Source: Gammaproteobacteria bacterium (GTDB taxonomy: Bacteria; Pseudomonadota; Gammaproteobacteria; DSM-16500). From it: DNA of 64,000 nt. Shown one piece after another: positions 17,024 through 28,100 of the stretch. The stretch lies in NCBI GenBank assembly GCA_013287025.1, contig JABDEN010000002.1, positions 5,021 to 69,020 on the forward strand, read 5' to 3'. The translations under genes and the position numbers were made by a program. The notes below the pieces were generated by a model, which did not search any database, had not been told where the DNA came from, and was given only the letters and a program-made list of their open reading frames with translations. Numbering within the stretch: the first letter of the stretch is position 1; each line of letters begins with the position of its first letter.

Positions 17024-18100
17024 ATGCAAAAAAACTTTCATTTAAGTATCGTCGCCACCTCGCGAAATGATAATCATGGCGGTAGTTTAACGAAACGCAT
17101 GCAGCATTTTGTCGATGGATTTGTCGCGCAATGTATTCGACATGATTTGCAGGCAGAACTTATTTTAGTGGAATGGAATCCACCACCGGAAAATGTTCCG
17201 TTAAAAGAGGTGTTGCGATTTCCAAAAGATCGCGGCCCCTCAGAAATTCGTATTATCACGGTTCCTCGGGAACTTCATGACAAACTGAAACATGCCGAAA
17301 GTTTACCCCTCTTTCAAATGATCGGCAAAAATGTTGGGATTCGTCGTGCACTAGGAAATTACGTTTTAGCAACCAATATTGATATTTTATTTTCGGATGC
17401 GATCATGCAATTCTTGAAAAAAAATCTCGACGAAAAATTTCTCTATCGCACCGATCGCGTGGATATTCCATCTGAACTCCCGGAAAATTCTTCTTGGGAA
17501 GAAATTTTACATTTCGCAGAACAAAACGCTTTTCGTATCAACGGAAAAAATTCAACGGTCATCAAACGTAATGGTCAATTTGTTCCAACCATTGCTAAAA
17601 AAAGTTTATTGCAAAGATTGGAAAAATTGAAAAAAATCCGGCAAAAAAATATTTTCAAATCTATCACAAACTATTACCTTCACTATCAAAAAAGAAAACA
17701 CTTGAATCATCTGCACACAAATGCCTGCGGAGATTTCACTTTACTTTCAAAACAACACTGGCAAACGCTTCGAGGTTATCCAGAATGGGAAATGTATTCG
17801 TGGCATATCGATAGCATTTTGCTCTATCAAGCCCATTTTCATGATATTCCACAGATGAATTTACCGCAGGATCACTGTGTTTATCATATCGAACATCATG
17901 TCGGCTCGGGATTTACGCCAGAAAATGCGAATGCATTATTCGATCGTCTCCGTCAACAAAACATTGGCTTTATCGATGATAATGCATTGCATCAACTCTT
18001 CGTCGATATGATGGAAAAAAGAAAAAAAGGGGAAAAAGTTTTTTTCAATGCTGAAGATTGGGGATGGCGAGATATTGTGTTGCATGAGGAGTGGGTCTAG
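17024..18100 (+). CDS. Glycosyltransferase, GT-A-like
   Basis: A 358-residue paralogue of the glycosyltransferase at 9955-11496. It shares the N-terminal SIVATSRNDNHGG, the NVGIRRALGNYVLATNID segment with an N-x-D motif near residue 123, and GDFTLLSKQHWQTLRGYPEW in the acceptor half. A long basic insert (about 185-230) separates the two halves. It has no membrane segment. It lies behind the dehydrogenase/epimerase pair on the same strand and is likely part of the same polysaccharide pathway; specificity is unknown. Confidence 0.75.
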   Translation: MQKNFHLSIVATSRNDNHGGSLTKRMQHFVDGFVAQCIRHDLQAELILVEWNPPPENVPLKEVLRFPKDRGPSEIRIITVPRELHDKLKHAESLPLFQMIGKNVGIRRALGNYVLATNIDILFSDAIMQFLKKNLDEKFLYRTDRVDIPSELPENSSWEEILHFAEQNAFRINGKNSTVIKRNGQFVPTIAKKSLLQRLEKLKKIRQKNIFKSITNYYLHYQKRKHLNHLHTNACGDFTLLSKQHWQTLRGYPEWEMYSWHIDSILLYQAHFHDIPQMNLPQDHCVYHIEHHVGSGFTPENANALFDRLRQQNIGFIDDNALHQLFVDMMEKRKKGEKVFFNAEDWGWRDIVLHEEWV

Positions 18101-18109
18101 TCGCCGCGC

Positions 18110-18484
18110 TCAGGATGACACTTTCGCATTCGGCGCCGGCGCACATTCTTTGCCTTCGCACTTTTCAATCATCACAAGCGCCTTCATCGCCGGTGGATAG
18201 TATTGATCAGCAGATCGCTTAATCCAAAAGAGACCAGACGTGCGATCTAGCGGTACGCCATAACCATAAAAATACATATAGCCGACGGCATATTGCGCTT
18301 GTCGACTTCCTTCGACAGCTAAGGGTAACAATTGACAAAACGCTTTTTTAAAATCACCCGACTCAAAAGTCAAACGACCGAGCTGTAAATTTTCCGCCAT
18401 ATAAACTTTTCTAAACGGCGCACAACCACAGAACAAAAAGCAAATCATTAACACTATTAAAACTATACGACCGAAAAAAAACAT
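18110..18484 (-). CDS. Sel1-like repeat lipoprotein
   Basis: A 124-residue protein with a lipoprotein signal (hydrophobic 5-18, lipobox FCGC with Cys 21) and one to two Sel1/TPR-like repeats (SRQAQYAVGYMYFYGYGV, then TSGLFWIKRSADQYYPPAM). Two late cysteines (KCEGKEC) may form a disulfide. The start lies directly next to the gspC-like stop, so it is probably the last gene of hemB-gspC-sel1. A role as a small partner of the type II secretion machinery is suggested only by this position. Confidence 0.72.
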   Translation of the reverse strand: MFFFGRIVLIVLMICFLFCGCAPFRKVYMAENLQLGRLTFESGDFKKAFCQLLPLAVEGSRQAQYAVGYMYFYGYGVPLDRTSGLFWIKRSADQYYPPAMKALVMIEKCEGKECAPAPNAKVSS

Positions 18485-19003
18485 TTATGCCCCATTCAAT
18501 AATTTTTTTGGCATTCCTTGGAAAGTAAGTACTTCGCGCTTTAATGGCAATTTCTCCAAACGCCCACTGTTTTCGAGTATAACCCCATTTGGCGTGACAG
18601 CGTTAATTCGAATCGAGCCGACGTTATCACCGACACGATAAATTTTCCCGAGCCCCCCGGCTTCAGAAATAATCACTCGCGACGTGTGATCGTCCAAACC
18701 TGCAAGAATACCAATTAATTGCAGCTGCAAACTACTGATGGGCACATCTCCTGTGGGATGAAGGGTGGCTTTTCCGAATAAATGTTGCGCCGGAATTTTC
18801 GAAATAACTTCCATCGATGTTTCTCTCACGCGAGGATTGTTTTCTGTTTGATTCACGGGAGTGTTTTTGATACTGAAGTGATTTTCTCGAAATTGTTTTT
18901 GCATGTCAAAAACAGCAACGCAAATCAAAATAAAAAAAAGCCCCATCAATCCGTAGCTTGAACGCTTGCCCCATGGAGTAAAAAGCCACGAAAACGTAAT
19001 CAT
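18485..19003 (-). CDS. gspC: Type II secretion system protein C, short form
   Basis: 172 residues with a short cytoplasmic N-terminus, one membrane helix (about 17-32) and the periplasmic HR domain of GspC: HLFGKATLHP, LQLQLIGILAGLDDHTSRVIIS, IYRVGDNVGSIRINAVTPNGVIL, RLEKLPL. In the type II machinery this domain contacts the secretin GspD. The usual C-terminal PDZ or coiled-coil domain is missing, as in the short GspC/LspC forms. No other gsp genes are in the window; in Legionella lspC also lies apart from the main gsp genes. It follows hemB by nine bases. Confidence 0.8.
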   Translation of the reverse strand: MITFSWLFTPWGKRSSYGLMGLFFILICVAVFDMQKQFRENHFSIKNTPVNQTENNPRVRETSMEVISKIPAQHLFGKATLHPTGDVPISSLQLQLIGILAGLDDHTSRVIISEAGGLGKIYRVGDNVGSIRINAVTPNGVILENSGRLEKLPLKREVLTFQGMPKKLLNGA

Positions 19004-19012
19004 ACCTATACC

Positions 19013-20245
<1,233 letters not shown>

Positions 20246-20253
20246 CTACGCCC

Positions 20254-21036
20254 ATGACAATTTCTGAAAAAAAATTTCACACACCTATCGCAGTTTCATG
20301 CCATGATGAATCCAGAGAAAATGAGGCCAAAGCGCTCGCCAAAAAACTCCATTTACCATTTACGCAGAACATCACCCCCGACTATGAATATGTCCTGCTT
20401 TTCACAGAAGCGCATCTTTCCTTACAAAAAATCGGATCTCGTGAAACGCCGCTTTTCATTGATTTTTTATCAGAAGATGCGCAGTATCGATTAAAAAAAA
20501 TTTCTAAAAAAAATGAAATACTTGCACGCGCATTGGGCCTAAAGAAAAGTGCGGCTTCATCGATTGTCGATGCAACAGGCGGGCTATTACGAGATAGTTT
20601 TATTATTGCAGCGTTAGGCTTTCCGGTGTCTATATTCGAAAGATCACCTATTATCCATGCCCTGCAAGCAGATGCGCTCCATCGCGCACGCAGCACGCAC
20701 CTCCATGATATTACACAAAAAATGCATCTCTACCACGATGATGCCATTACGGCATTACCGTTATTCGACAAACCCGATGTTATTTATATCGATCCCATGT
20801 TTCCGACACGCAAAAAATCCGCGTTACCCAAAAAAGAAATGGTCCATTTCAAAAAAATTGTCGGGGAGGATCAGGATGCTGCGGCTTTACTTACCACCGC
20901 TCTCGCTTGTGCGAGGTCTCGGGTTGTGGTAAAAAGACCCCGGATCATTAAAAATTTAACAGAAAATCTCGCGCCTTCTTTTACCCTAGCTGGCAGTAGC
21001 TGTCGATTTGATGTTTATTTGTTGAAAGCTCCCTAA
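20254..21036 (+). CDS. rsmJ: 16S rRNA (guanine1516-N2)-methyltransferase
   Basis: A SAM-dependent enzyme that methylates G1516 of 16S rRNA. The 260-residue protein has the RsmJ-specific DATGGLLRDSF motif (SAM site, about residue 106), FERSPIIHALQADAL, PDVIYIDPMFPTRKKSALPKKEM (catalytic and substrate region, split here only for description) and VVVKRPR. No other family combines these. It starts at the ATG at 20254, just outside the composite repeat, divergent from hemB. Confidence 0.92.
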   Translation: MTISEKKFHTPIAVSCHDESRENEAKALAKKLHLPFTQNITPDYEYVLLFTEAHLSLQKIGSRETPLFIDFLSEDAQYRLKKISKKNEILARALGLKKSAASSIVDATGGLLRDSFIIAALGFPVSIFERSPIIHALQADALHRARSTHLHDITQKMHLYHDDAITALPLFDKPDVIYIDPMFPTRKKSALPKKEMVHFKKIVGEDQDAAALLTTALACARSRVVVKRPRIIKNLTENLAPSFTLAGSSCRFDVYLLKAP

Positions 21037-21037
21037 A

Positions 21038-21119
21038 CGTCGTCCCGCGGCTTGTCCTGAGGGATCCAGAACTGCATTGATGTTGCTCTGGATCCCTCAG
21101 GACAAGCCGCGGGACGACG
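21038..21119. repeat. Palindromic repeat, family A
   Basis: Arms CGTCGTCCCGCGGCTTGTCC.. with inner TGAGGGATCCAG and the matching CTGGATCCCTCAGGACAAGC..GACGACG. The inner TGAGGGATCC variant is matched in both arms. It lies two bases after the rsmJ stop and could form a transcript-end hairpin. Confidence 0.9.
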
Positions 21120-21148
21120 GGACTTTTTTAATTGTAGGTTCATACTGA

Positions 21149-21826
21149 ATGAATATTATTAACTTTCTTTTAAATTTTATATTGCATTTAGACCAACACT
21201 TAATCTCATTTGTCACTAACTACGGCATTTGGACTTATGTGCTGCTTTTTTGCATTATTTTTTGCGAAACCGGGATCATTTTCACTGCCATTTTACCTGG
21301 CGATTCACTGCTATTTGCAGCCGGTGCCCTTACCGCGAATGTGTCGGGCATCATCAATGTACATTTCCTATTTATTCTATTAGTCATCGCCTCAGTGATG
21401 GGTAATGGGTTGAATTACTTTATTGGTAAATGGCTGGGGCCAAGGGTCTTCCGATCGAATCAATCCTGGATTTTCAACCAAAGACACATTGATAATGCGC
21501 ATCACTTTTTTGAACGTTATGGCGGCAAAACCATTATTATTGCGCGATTTATACCGATTATTCGTACTTTTGCGCCTTTCATTGCTGGCATTGGTTACAT
21601 GACCTATCGCCAATTTTTTATATACAGCGTGATTGGGGCTTTCTTATGGATTGGGCTTTTGGTTTATGGCAGCTTCTTATTTGGCAATATTCCGATTGTT
21701 AAAGAGCATTTTTCCATTGTCATTATCGCGATTGTGGTATTGTCCATTTTGCCTGCCGCTATTGAAATATTGCGCCGCAAGCTTAAAAAACAACCAACGG
21801 AAACCGTGACAGACCAAGTCCCCTAA
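21149..21826 (+). CDS. DedA family inner-membrane protein
   Basis: A 225-residue polytopic membrane protein of the DedA/SNARE-associated family, whose members act as undecaprenyl-phosphate or phospholipid translocases and affect envelope homeostasis. Seen are the acidic ETGIIFTAILPGDSLLF motif (about residues 41-57), GNGLNYFIGKWLG, FFERYGGKTIIIARFIPIIRTFAPFIAG (the conserved F-R-P-R-F amphipathic region, described here in two pieces around 115-145) and at least four hydrophobic helices. It is a single gene between rsmJ and accB. The exact substrate is unknown. Confidence 0.88.
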   Translation: MNIINFLLNFILHLDQHLISFVTNYGIWTYVLLFCIIFCETGIIFTAILPGDSLLFAAGALTANVSGIINVHFLFILLVIASVMGNGLNYFIGKWLGPRVFRSNQSWIFNQRHIDNAHHFFERYGGKTIIIARFIPIIRTFAPFIAGIGYMTYRQFFIYSVIGAFLWIGLLVYGSFLFGNIPIVKEHFSIVIIAIVVLSILPAAIEILRRKLKKQPTETVTDQVP

Positions 21827-21929
21827 TTTCTGCTAAAATGCGCCCATCTTCGTCGAACTAGACAAATCGTGCAAGATCGTGCAAAATTGTTTTCTTCATT
21901 TATTAACTTCATTTGGATAAAAAAAACCT

Positions 21930-22388
21930 ATGGATATGCGTAAAATCCGTAAGCTCATCGAGCTTATTAAAGAAACCGGCATTGCAGAAATCGAAATTCG
22001 TGAAGGCGAAGAATCTGTTCGTATTAGTCGCGAAGTCAGTCGTGCAAATGCCAGTCCCGTGATTTATCAGGCACCCCCACAGGTTGCTGTCAATGCGCCG
22101 GAAGCATATGCGCAACAAGCGCCCGCTGCAAAAACCGAAGACGCAACGGCCAACAAACACTCCGTGAAAGCGCCGATGGTCGGAACCGTTTATTTATCCC
22201 CATCCCCTGGTTCAAAATCTTTTGTTGAAGTGGGTCAAACCGTCAAAGTTGGCGATACCTTATGCCTTATTGAAGCCATGAAAATGTTTAATCAAATTGA
22301 AGCTGACAAATCCGGCAAAATCGCAGCGATTCTCGTCGATACCGGTGTTCCTGTTGAATTTAATCAGCCATTATTCGTGATTGAATAA
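21930..22388 (+). CDS. accB: Biotin carboxyl carrier protein of acetyl-CoA carboxylase
   Basis: Carries biotin between the carboxylase and the transcarboxylase in the first step of fatty-acid synthesis. The 152-residue protein has the AccB N-terminal helix ([13 protein letters not shown]), a Pro/Ala-rich linker (about 45-75) and the biotinyl domain with EAMKMFN, Lys being the biotin site, near residue 118. It is followed by accC after 14 bases with a good ribosome site between them. Confidence 0.96.
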   Translation: MDMRKIRKLIELIKETGIAEIEIREGEESVRISREVSRANASPVIYQAPPQVAVNAPEAYAQQAPAAKTEDATANKHSVKAPMVGTVYLSPSPGSKSFVEVGQTVKVGDTLCLIEAMKMFNQIEADKSGKIAAILVDTGVPVEFNQPLFVIE

Positions 22389-22402
22389 TCAGGAGTCTTC
22401 GA

Positions 22403-23743
22403 ATGTTAGATAAAGTTGTCATTGCTAATCGTGGAGAAATTGCATTGCGCATTTTGCGTGCCTGCAAAGAACTGGGGATTAAAACCGTCGCTGTGCACTC
22501 CACCGCTGATCGCGATTTGATGCATGTGCGGCTCGCGGATGAATCCGTTTGTATCGGCCCACCGGCTGCAAACGAAAGTTATTTAAGTATTCCTGCCATT
22601 ATTAGTGCCGCTGAAATTACGGATGCGGTTGCCATTCATCCAGGTTATGGTTTTTTGGCAGAAAACGCGAGTTTCGCCGAACAAGTTGAAAAAAGCGGCT
22701 TTATTTTTATTGGTCCAAGACCCGACAGCATTCGCCAAATGGGGGATAAAGTGGCTGCGATTCAAGCCATGAAAGCACTGGGTATTCCTTGTGTCCCCGG
22801 TTCTAGTGAGCCTATCGGTACTGATGATGCTGAAACGTTGCGTATGGCCCGAGAAATAGGCTATCCCATTATCATTAAAGCCGCAGGTGGTGGCGGTGGA
22901 CGCGGGATGCGCGTTGTGAACACCGAACCGCACTTATTAAATGCGATTGCGATGACAAAAACCGAAGCACGTGCCGCTTTTAATAATGATAAAGTTTACA
23001 TGGAAAAATACTTACAAACGCCTAGACATATCGAAATTCAAGTGATTGGCGACGGGTTTGGCAATGCCATTCATTTAGGTGAACGCGATTGTTCTATTCA
23101 AAGGCGACATCAAAAAATTATTGAAGAAGCCCCAGCACCCGGCATTACTCCCGAACAACGCGAGGCTATCGGTGAACGTTGCGCGCAAGCTTGTCGTGAT
23201 ATGAAATATCGTGGCGCGGGTACTTTCGAGTTTTTGTATGAAAACAAAGAATTTTACTTTATCGAAATGAATACCCGCGTACAAGTAGAACATCCTATTA
23301 CCGAAATGATCACCGGTTTCGATATCGTCAAAGAACAATTGCGTATTGCCGCAGGTGAGAAGATTTCTATTGCGCAATCCGATGTGAAAATCAAAGGTCA
23401 TGCGATTGAATGTCGTATTAATGCCGAAGATCCAAAATCATTCATTCCATGCCCCGGCACCATTACCTACTTTCACGCACCGGGTGGCCCTGGCATTCGA
23501 CTGGATTCTCATATATATGGCAGTTACAAAGTTCCGCCGTTTTATGATTCACTCATCGCAAAAGTCATCGCTTACGGCGAAACTCGCGAAATTGCCCTCA
23601 GTCGAATGCGAAATGCACTCGATGAAATGGTCATTGAAGGTATAAAAACTAATCTAACCCTACATCAGGATATTTTACGGGGAAATTCATTTCAAAAAGG
23701 TGTGGTGAATATCCATTATTTAGAACAATGGATGAATGTATAA
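22403..23743 (+). CDS. accC: Biotin carboxylase subunit of acetyl-CoA carboxylase
   Basis: ATP-dependent carboxylation of the AccB-bound biotin. The 446-residue protein has the N-terminal [17 protein letters not shown], the ATP-grasp glycine-rich loop [12 protein letters not shown] (about 159-170), [36 protein letters not shown] with metal and bicarbonate residues, and a normal C-terminus. CAGGAG stands before the ATG. It forms the usual accBC operon. Confidence 0.97.
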   Translation: MLDKVVIANRGEIALRILRACKELGIKTVAVHSTADRDLMHVRLADESVCIGPPAANESYLSIPAIISAAEITDAVAIHPGYGFLAENASFAEQVEKSGFIFIGPRPDSIRQMGDKVAAIQAMKALGIPCVPGSSEPIGTDDAETLRMAREIGYPIIIKAAGGGGGRGMRVVNTEPHLLNAIAMTKTEARAAFNNDKVYMEKYLQTPRHIEIQVIGDGFGNAIHLGERDCSIQRRHQKIIEEAPAPGITPEQREAIGERCAQACRDMKYRGAGTFEFLYENKEFYFIEMNTRVQVEHPITEMITGFDIVKEQLRIAAGEKISIAQSDVKIKGHAIECRINAEDPKSFIPCPGTITYFHAPGGPGIRLDSHIYGSYKVPPFYDSLIAKVIAYGETREIALSRMRNALDEMVIEGIKTNLTLHQDILRGNSFQKGVVNIHYLEQWMNV

Positions 23744-23814
23744 TATTTTTGCTATGTAACTTCCTGTTTTTTATAAAAATACCAAAAATTGACAGGAAAT
23801 CGCTCAAATAAGAA

Positions 23815-23844
23815 TTGATCGAACAACGATCAATAGTGTATAAT
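23815..23844 (+). promoter_or_regulatory. Probable sigma-70 promoter of fis with inverted repeat
   Basis: TTGATC (23815-23820) and TATAAT (23839-23844) are separated by 18 bases. The -35 region is part of an inverted repeat TTGATCG-AACAA-CGATCAA (23815-23833), which could bind a regulator that competes with RNA polymerase. It lies 57 bases before the fis ATG. Confidence 0.6.
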
Positions 23845-23900
23845 CCTGACCTGAGAGAATTTTTTAACCCTGAGCTTTGATTATTTATTGAGAGACGACA

Positions 23901-24212
23901 ATGGCTATTAACAGCACAACACCGATAGACACAACAGAAACTGCGGCAAAAACACAGTCACCGTTTATTGTTGCGCACAAAAACCAACCTTTGCATGATA
24001 GCGTGCGTCAAGCACTCGAAAGCTACTTTTTGCAATTGAAAGGACAACCACCAACCAATCTTTATGAAATGGTATTGGCGGAAGTTGAAGTTCCTTTACT
24101 TGAAGCTGTCATGGAATACACCAAAGGTAATCAGTCGCGCGCAGCAATATTGTTAGGTTTAAGTCGCGGTACATTACGCAAAAAACTCAAAATCTATGGA
24201 ATGTTGGATTAG
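23901..24212 (+). CDS. fis: DNA-binding nucleoid protein Fis
   Basis: A 103-residue homologue of the factor for inversion stimulation, a nucleoid protein and global regulator. The C-terminal helix-turn-helix is clear ([25 protein letters not shown]) and is preceded by the dimer helices ([20 protein letters not shown]). The first 30 residues are a variable Thr/Ala-rich arm. A promoter with an inverted repeat and a strong terminator bracket it, so it is transcribed alone. In Legionella, Fis proteins regulate effector genes; that link is inference here. Confidence 0.93.
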   Translation: MAINSTTPIDTTETAAKTQSPFIVAHKNQPLHDSVRQALESYFLQLKGQPPTNLYEMVLAEVEVPLLEAVMEYTKGNQSRAAILLGLSRGTLRKKLKIYGMLD

Positions 24213-24247
24213 TTTTTTAATCTAATCTTTTCCGTAAGATAAGACAG

Positions 24248-24274
24248 AAATCCCGTTCGCGCGGGATTTTTTTT
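24248..24274 (+). terminator. Rho-independent terminator of fis
   Basis: AAATCCCG-TTCGCG-CGGGATTT forms an 8-bp stem with a 6-base loop, followed by a run of T, 36 bases after the fis stop. Confidence 0.9.
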
Positions 24275-24316
24275 GTGTATAATCGCAGTTAACATGCTGG
24301 AAGAGGAAAAACTGCG

Positions 24317-25183
24317 ATGCAAACATCAAATAATGAAAAATCTGCGGTTCCACATCTACACTTGCATTTGAATGCAAATGCCTCTCACATTGAAAATGAC
24401 CCTCCCTTTATTCTCACCAAAAATACCGCACTGCAACAACCCATGATTTTGCATAGTAAATTTATTATTCATCATCATAAATCAGGATTGAATCCACTGG
24501 TTGATGCAGCAGCTTATGTCTTTTCAAGCATTGGCAAAATTAAAACCCTAAACCCTTTTTCCAACTTGAGCAAATTACAAAAAGAATTCATTGAAGAAAT
24601 TAATACCTTCGAAGTGAGCGCAAAAGCCCAAGGGTATACCTCGGAATATATTGTGGTTTCTCGATATGCGCTCCTTGCGACCATTGACGATATTATTACA
24701 AACACCGATTGGGGCCGCGAAGATTGGAACCACTTTAGTTTACTCGATGTATTTAGCCAAGAGAGTGGGCGCGAAGAACGGTTTTTTATGATTCTTGAAC
24801 GCATCAGCAAGGATCCCAAGCTTTATATCGATGTCATGGAATTAATGTACATCTGCCTCAGCTTGGGCTACAAAGGAAGTTATCGCCACACGGAAGAAAA
24901 AAACTTACAACTAGAAAATGTCACGCATGCACTTTATCAACATATTCGAGCACATCATGGAGATTTCAGCAAAACGTTATCTCCTTTTCCCATTCGACCT
25001 AAACAACATACCAAAATGAATGCTCCGAAAATCTCCTATTGGTTTTTGTTTTTCTTAACCGCTTGCTTCATCATGCTTCTATTTATTGGTTTAGGATATT
25101 TTCTCGATCATATCTCCAATCAATCTTTCGATGCATTAATGCATATTGGGAAATCGATACTGTATGAATCCAACGCTACTTAA
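24317..25183 (+). CDS. icmH: Dot/Icm protein IcmH (DotU)
   Basis: A 288-residue DotU/TssL-family inner-membrane protein. Known function: with IcmF it stabilises the Dot/Icm core at the cell pole. The central DotU domain contains VSRYALLATIDDIITNTDWG (about 115-135), the region around LLDVFSQESGREERFF and ELMYICLSLGYKGSYR; a single C-terminal membrane helix lies near residues 238-262. GGAAGAGG lies upstream of the ATG. It overlaps the start of icmF. In Legionella the order is icmF then icmH; here it is icmH then icmF, on the strand opposite to the main cluster. Confidence 0.93.
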   Translation: MQTSNNEKSAVPHLHLHLNANASHIENDPPFILTKNTALQQPMILHSKFIIHHHKSGLNPLVDAAAYVFSSIGKIKTLNPFSNLSKLQKEFIEEINTFEVSAKAQGYTSEYIVVSRYALLATIDDIITNTDWGREDWNHFSLLDVFSQESGREERFFMILERISKDPKLYIDVMELMYICLSLGYKGSYRHTEEKNLQLENVTHALYQHIRAHHGDFSKTLSPFPIRPKQHTKMNAPKISYWFLFFLTACFIMLLFIGLGYFLDHISNQSFDALMHIGKSILYESNAT

Positions 25184-28100
25184 CATTTTAAAAAGACAAA
25201 CCATTTTAATTATTATTTTTACTCTGCTAACCATTATTATTTGGTTTAGGGGACCGACTCTCGTATTAAATGGCTTATACCCATTTTATACGATTGAACA
25301 ACGCTGTTACGCGATATTGTTGATGGGATTATTGTGGTTTTTAAAATTAATTTTTGTTGATCTCCATCCTAATAATCGAGCCATCAAAAATCCGCCTGAA
25401 GTGCAAAAAAAAATTGAACGTTTAAAAGGTCATTTTAAAGGCGCGATTGAATTTTTAAAAAAAACTACCATTCAAAAACATGATAAAAAAATTAATCTCT
25501 TAAGCTTACCTTGGTTTTTATTTATTGGCCCTGAAAATTCTGGGAAAACGACTTTACTTGCCAATTCTAACATTCATTTTATTTTGGCAAAGTCACTCAA
25601 GTCTTCTCAAAAAAAAATCGTCCCTTCTGATATTTCTGATTGGTGGGTCACCAAAGATGCGGTATTAGTCGACACGCCCGGTGGTTATATTCTATCGAAA
25701 ACAAAAAATGGTACTTTTAAAAGCACGCTTTTTCATCGACTATGGCGAGAATTGATACTTCTCATTGTGAAATACAGAAAAAAACAGCTAAAAGGCGTCG
25801 TGATTGCTTTACATTTACCTGAAATTACTCGAGGCTCGAGACAACACAAAAATCAATTAATATTTGATTTACGAAAAAGAATTTTAGAATTACATAAAAC
25901 CTTTGGGGGGCATCTACCCATTCATCTCCTTATCACCAAATGTGATTTAATTCCGGGTTTTTCTGAGTTTTTTAGCGAAAGCACCACGGATGAAATTTCT
26001 CACAATTTTGGCATTACCATTCCGCCATTAATGATAAATGAAAATATTCATGAAGTTTTTACAGAACGCTTTAATGTTTTAATCAAACGTTTAAACAAAC
26101 AGCTGATCACTCGCTTGCACCAAGAAAGAAATCTTGTCGGAAAAGCGCGGATCAAAGATTTTCCTTTGCATATTGAACATTTAAAAGAACACATCGTGCA
26201 ATTCTTAAAAGCGATCGGACAAGCCAAGCTGCCTTTAAGAAGCGTTCATTTAACCAGTGCTGCACAAAAGAATGAGAGCGCGCAACCAACCATTATTGCA
26301 GAAGTTGACTCGACACAAAGTTTAAGTATTCTCACCGCACCACCTAGGGTAGAACGTGCTTATTTCATCAAACAGTTCTTGCTTCAAACATTACTTGTCA
26401 CGAGTATCACCCCTCATTCCAAAAATTATCATCAAAAATTGTGGACGAGGCGTATTGCTTATGCCGCCTCGATTACTTTAATTGTTGTGTCCGCGATTGT
26501 TTTTGGTCGTGATTTTAAACAAGGAATGGATGCATCCCTTGAGATTCAACAGCATTTGAAACAATACGAGGCGACCTTAAAACAAAGTCAACAAAGTAAT
26601 TATTTAACAGAAGCCTCATTAGATTTATTGAATGCTTTACAAAAAGCCGCAAAAAATAAATCGCATTCATTATTTTATGCGAATCAATCTGCTGACGTTT
26701 CCGCTAAACTTTATCAACAAACATTACAAACCATTGTTTTGCCGCAGATTAAAAATTATTTCGAACGATATTTACAAACTGCGACACAAAAAAAAGCGGA
26801 AAATGTTTATCCGATTTTGAAAGCATACATCATGCTTGGCGATAAAAAACATTTTGATACCGATTTTTTAGCAAAAACACTTTCACAACTCATGCCTAGC
26901 ACTGTCGATCAACACACCATTCATGCATTAACGCAGCATGTGAAAGCAGCAGTCCAATCAGAAACTTATTTCAAATTAGACCCTGATCTCATTTGGAAAG
27001 TTCGCAAAGATTTTTATCGATTACCGAAAATTGAACTCGCTTTTATTTTATTAAAAAATATGGATAACAATAATGCGGATCAATCCATCGTGTTGGGCAC
27101 GCATCTTACCGACACCCCTATTTTAATGAGCAAAGCACTAGAGCCGCAAATTCCTGCGATGTATACCGCTAAATCTTTTGAAAAAATTATTTCTGAAGAA
27201 ATTAATCAAGCCATTGATGAAATTTATGAAGGCAATTGGATATTGGGAAATAATCCGTATGAGCCGACGGATGATGAAGTCGTTGCATTAACGACGGACG
27301 TGCATACGCAATACATCGAGAAATACGTAGATATTTGGGAAAGTTTACTCGCGAATATTGAAATTCGCACACCTAAAAATTTAAACGAAATGGATGCGAT
27401 TATCACAGCCTTAACTTCACATCAGTCACCGTTATTACAACTTTTGCATACCATTCGTGATAATACGAATTTTATTCCTATTTTAGATGGAAGCCCAAAA
27501 TTACAAAGGCTCGGCGTATTATTAACTGATGTCAATAATAATGGTTTATACGATATTTTCGTGAGTCTGCAGCAATTACATCACGAATTACAACTGATGT
27601 TACAGGCATCCAATCCATCGGACGCTATTTTCAACGCAACAGTTAAACGCACACAAAATATTGCAGAAAACGATTCGCTCCATCAACTTCGAACTATCGC
27701 TGAAAATGCCCCAGAACCCTTAAAATCATGGCTATTCATGATCGCGAAAAATACGTGGCAACAAATGCTTTTAGAAACGGCCACATTTATCGAAGCAAAA
27801 TATCAAAGTGATGTGATGGCTACCTTCCGCAGCCAGATTATGAATCATTATCCATTTCACACGACTTCACTTTTAGAAGTAGATTTGACGCAATTTACGA
27901 ATTTCTTCGGTAATCCGGGACAACTAAATCAGTTTCATCAACATTACTTAAAACCATTTCTCGATGAATCTGGCAAAGCGTGGCGCGTGACTGATAATCA
28001 AAAAATCCCGTTAAATGAAGCAATTTTAGGGCAAATTGAGCAGGGCATGCTTTTACAACATGCTTTTTTCCCCAATGGGGATAATAAATTGTATGTCACT

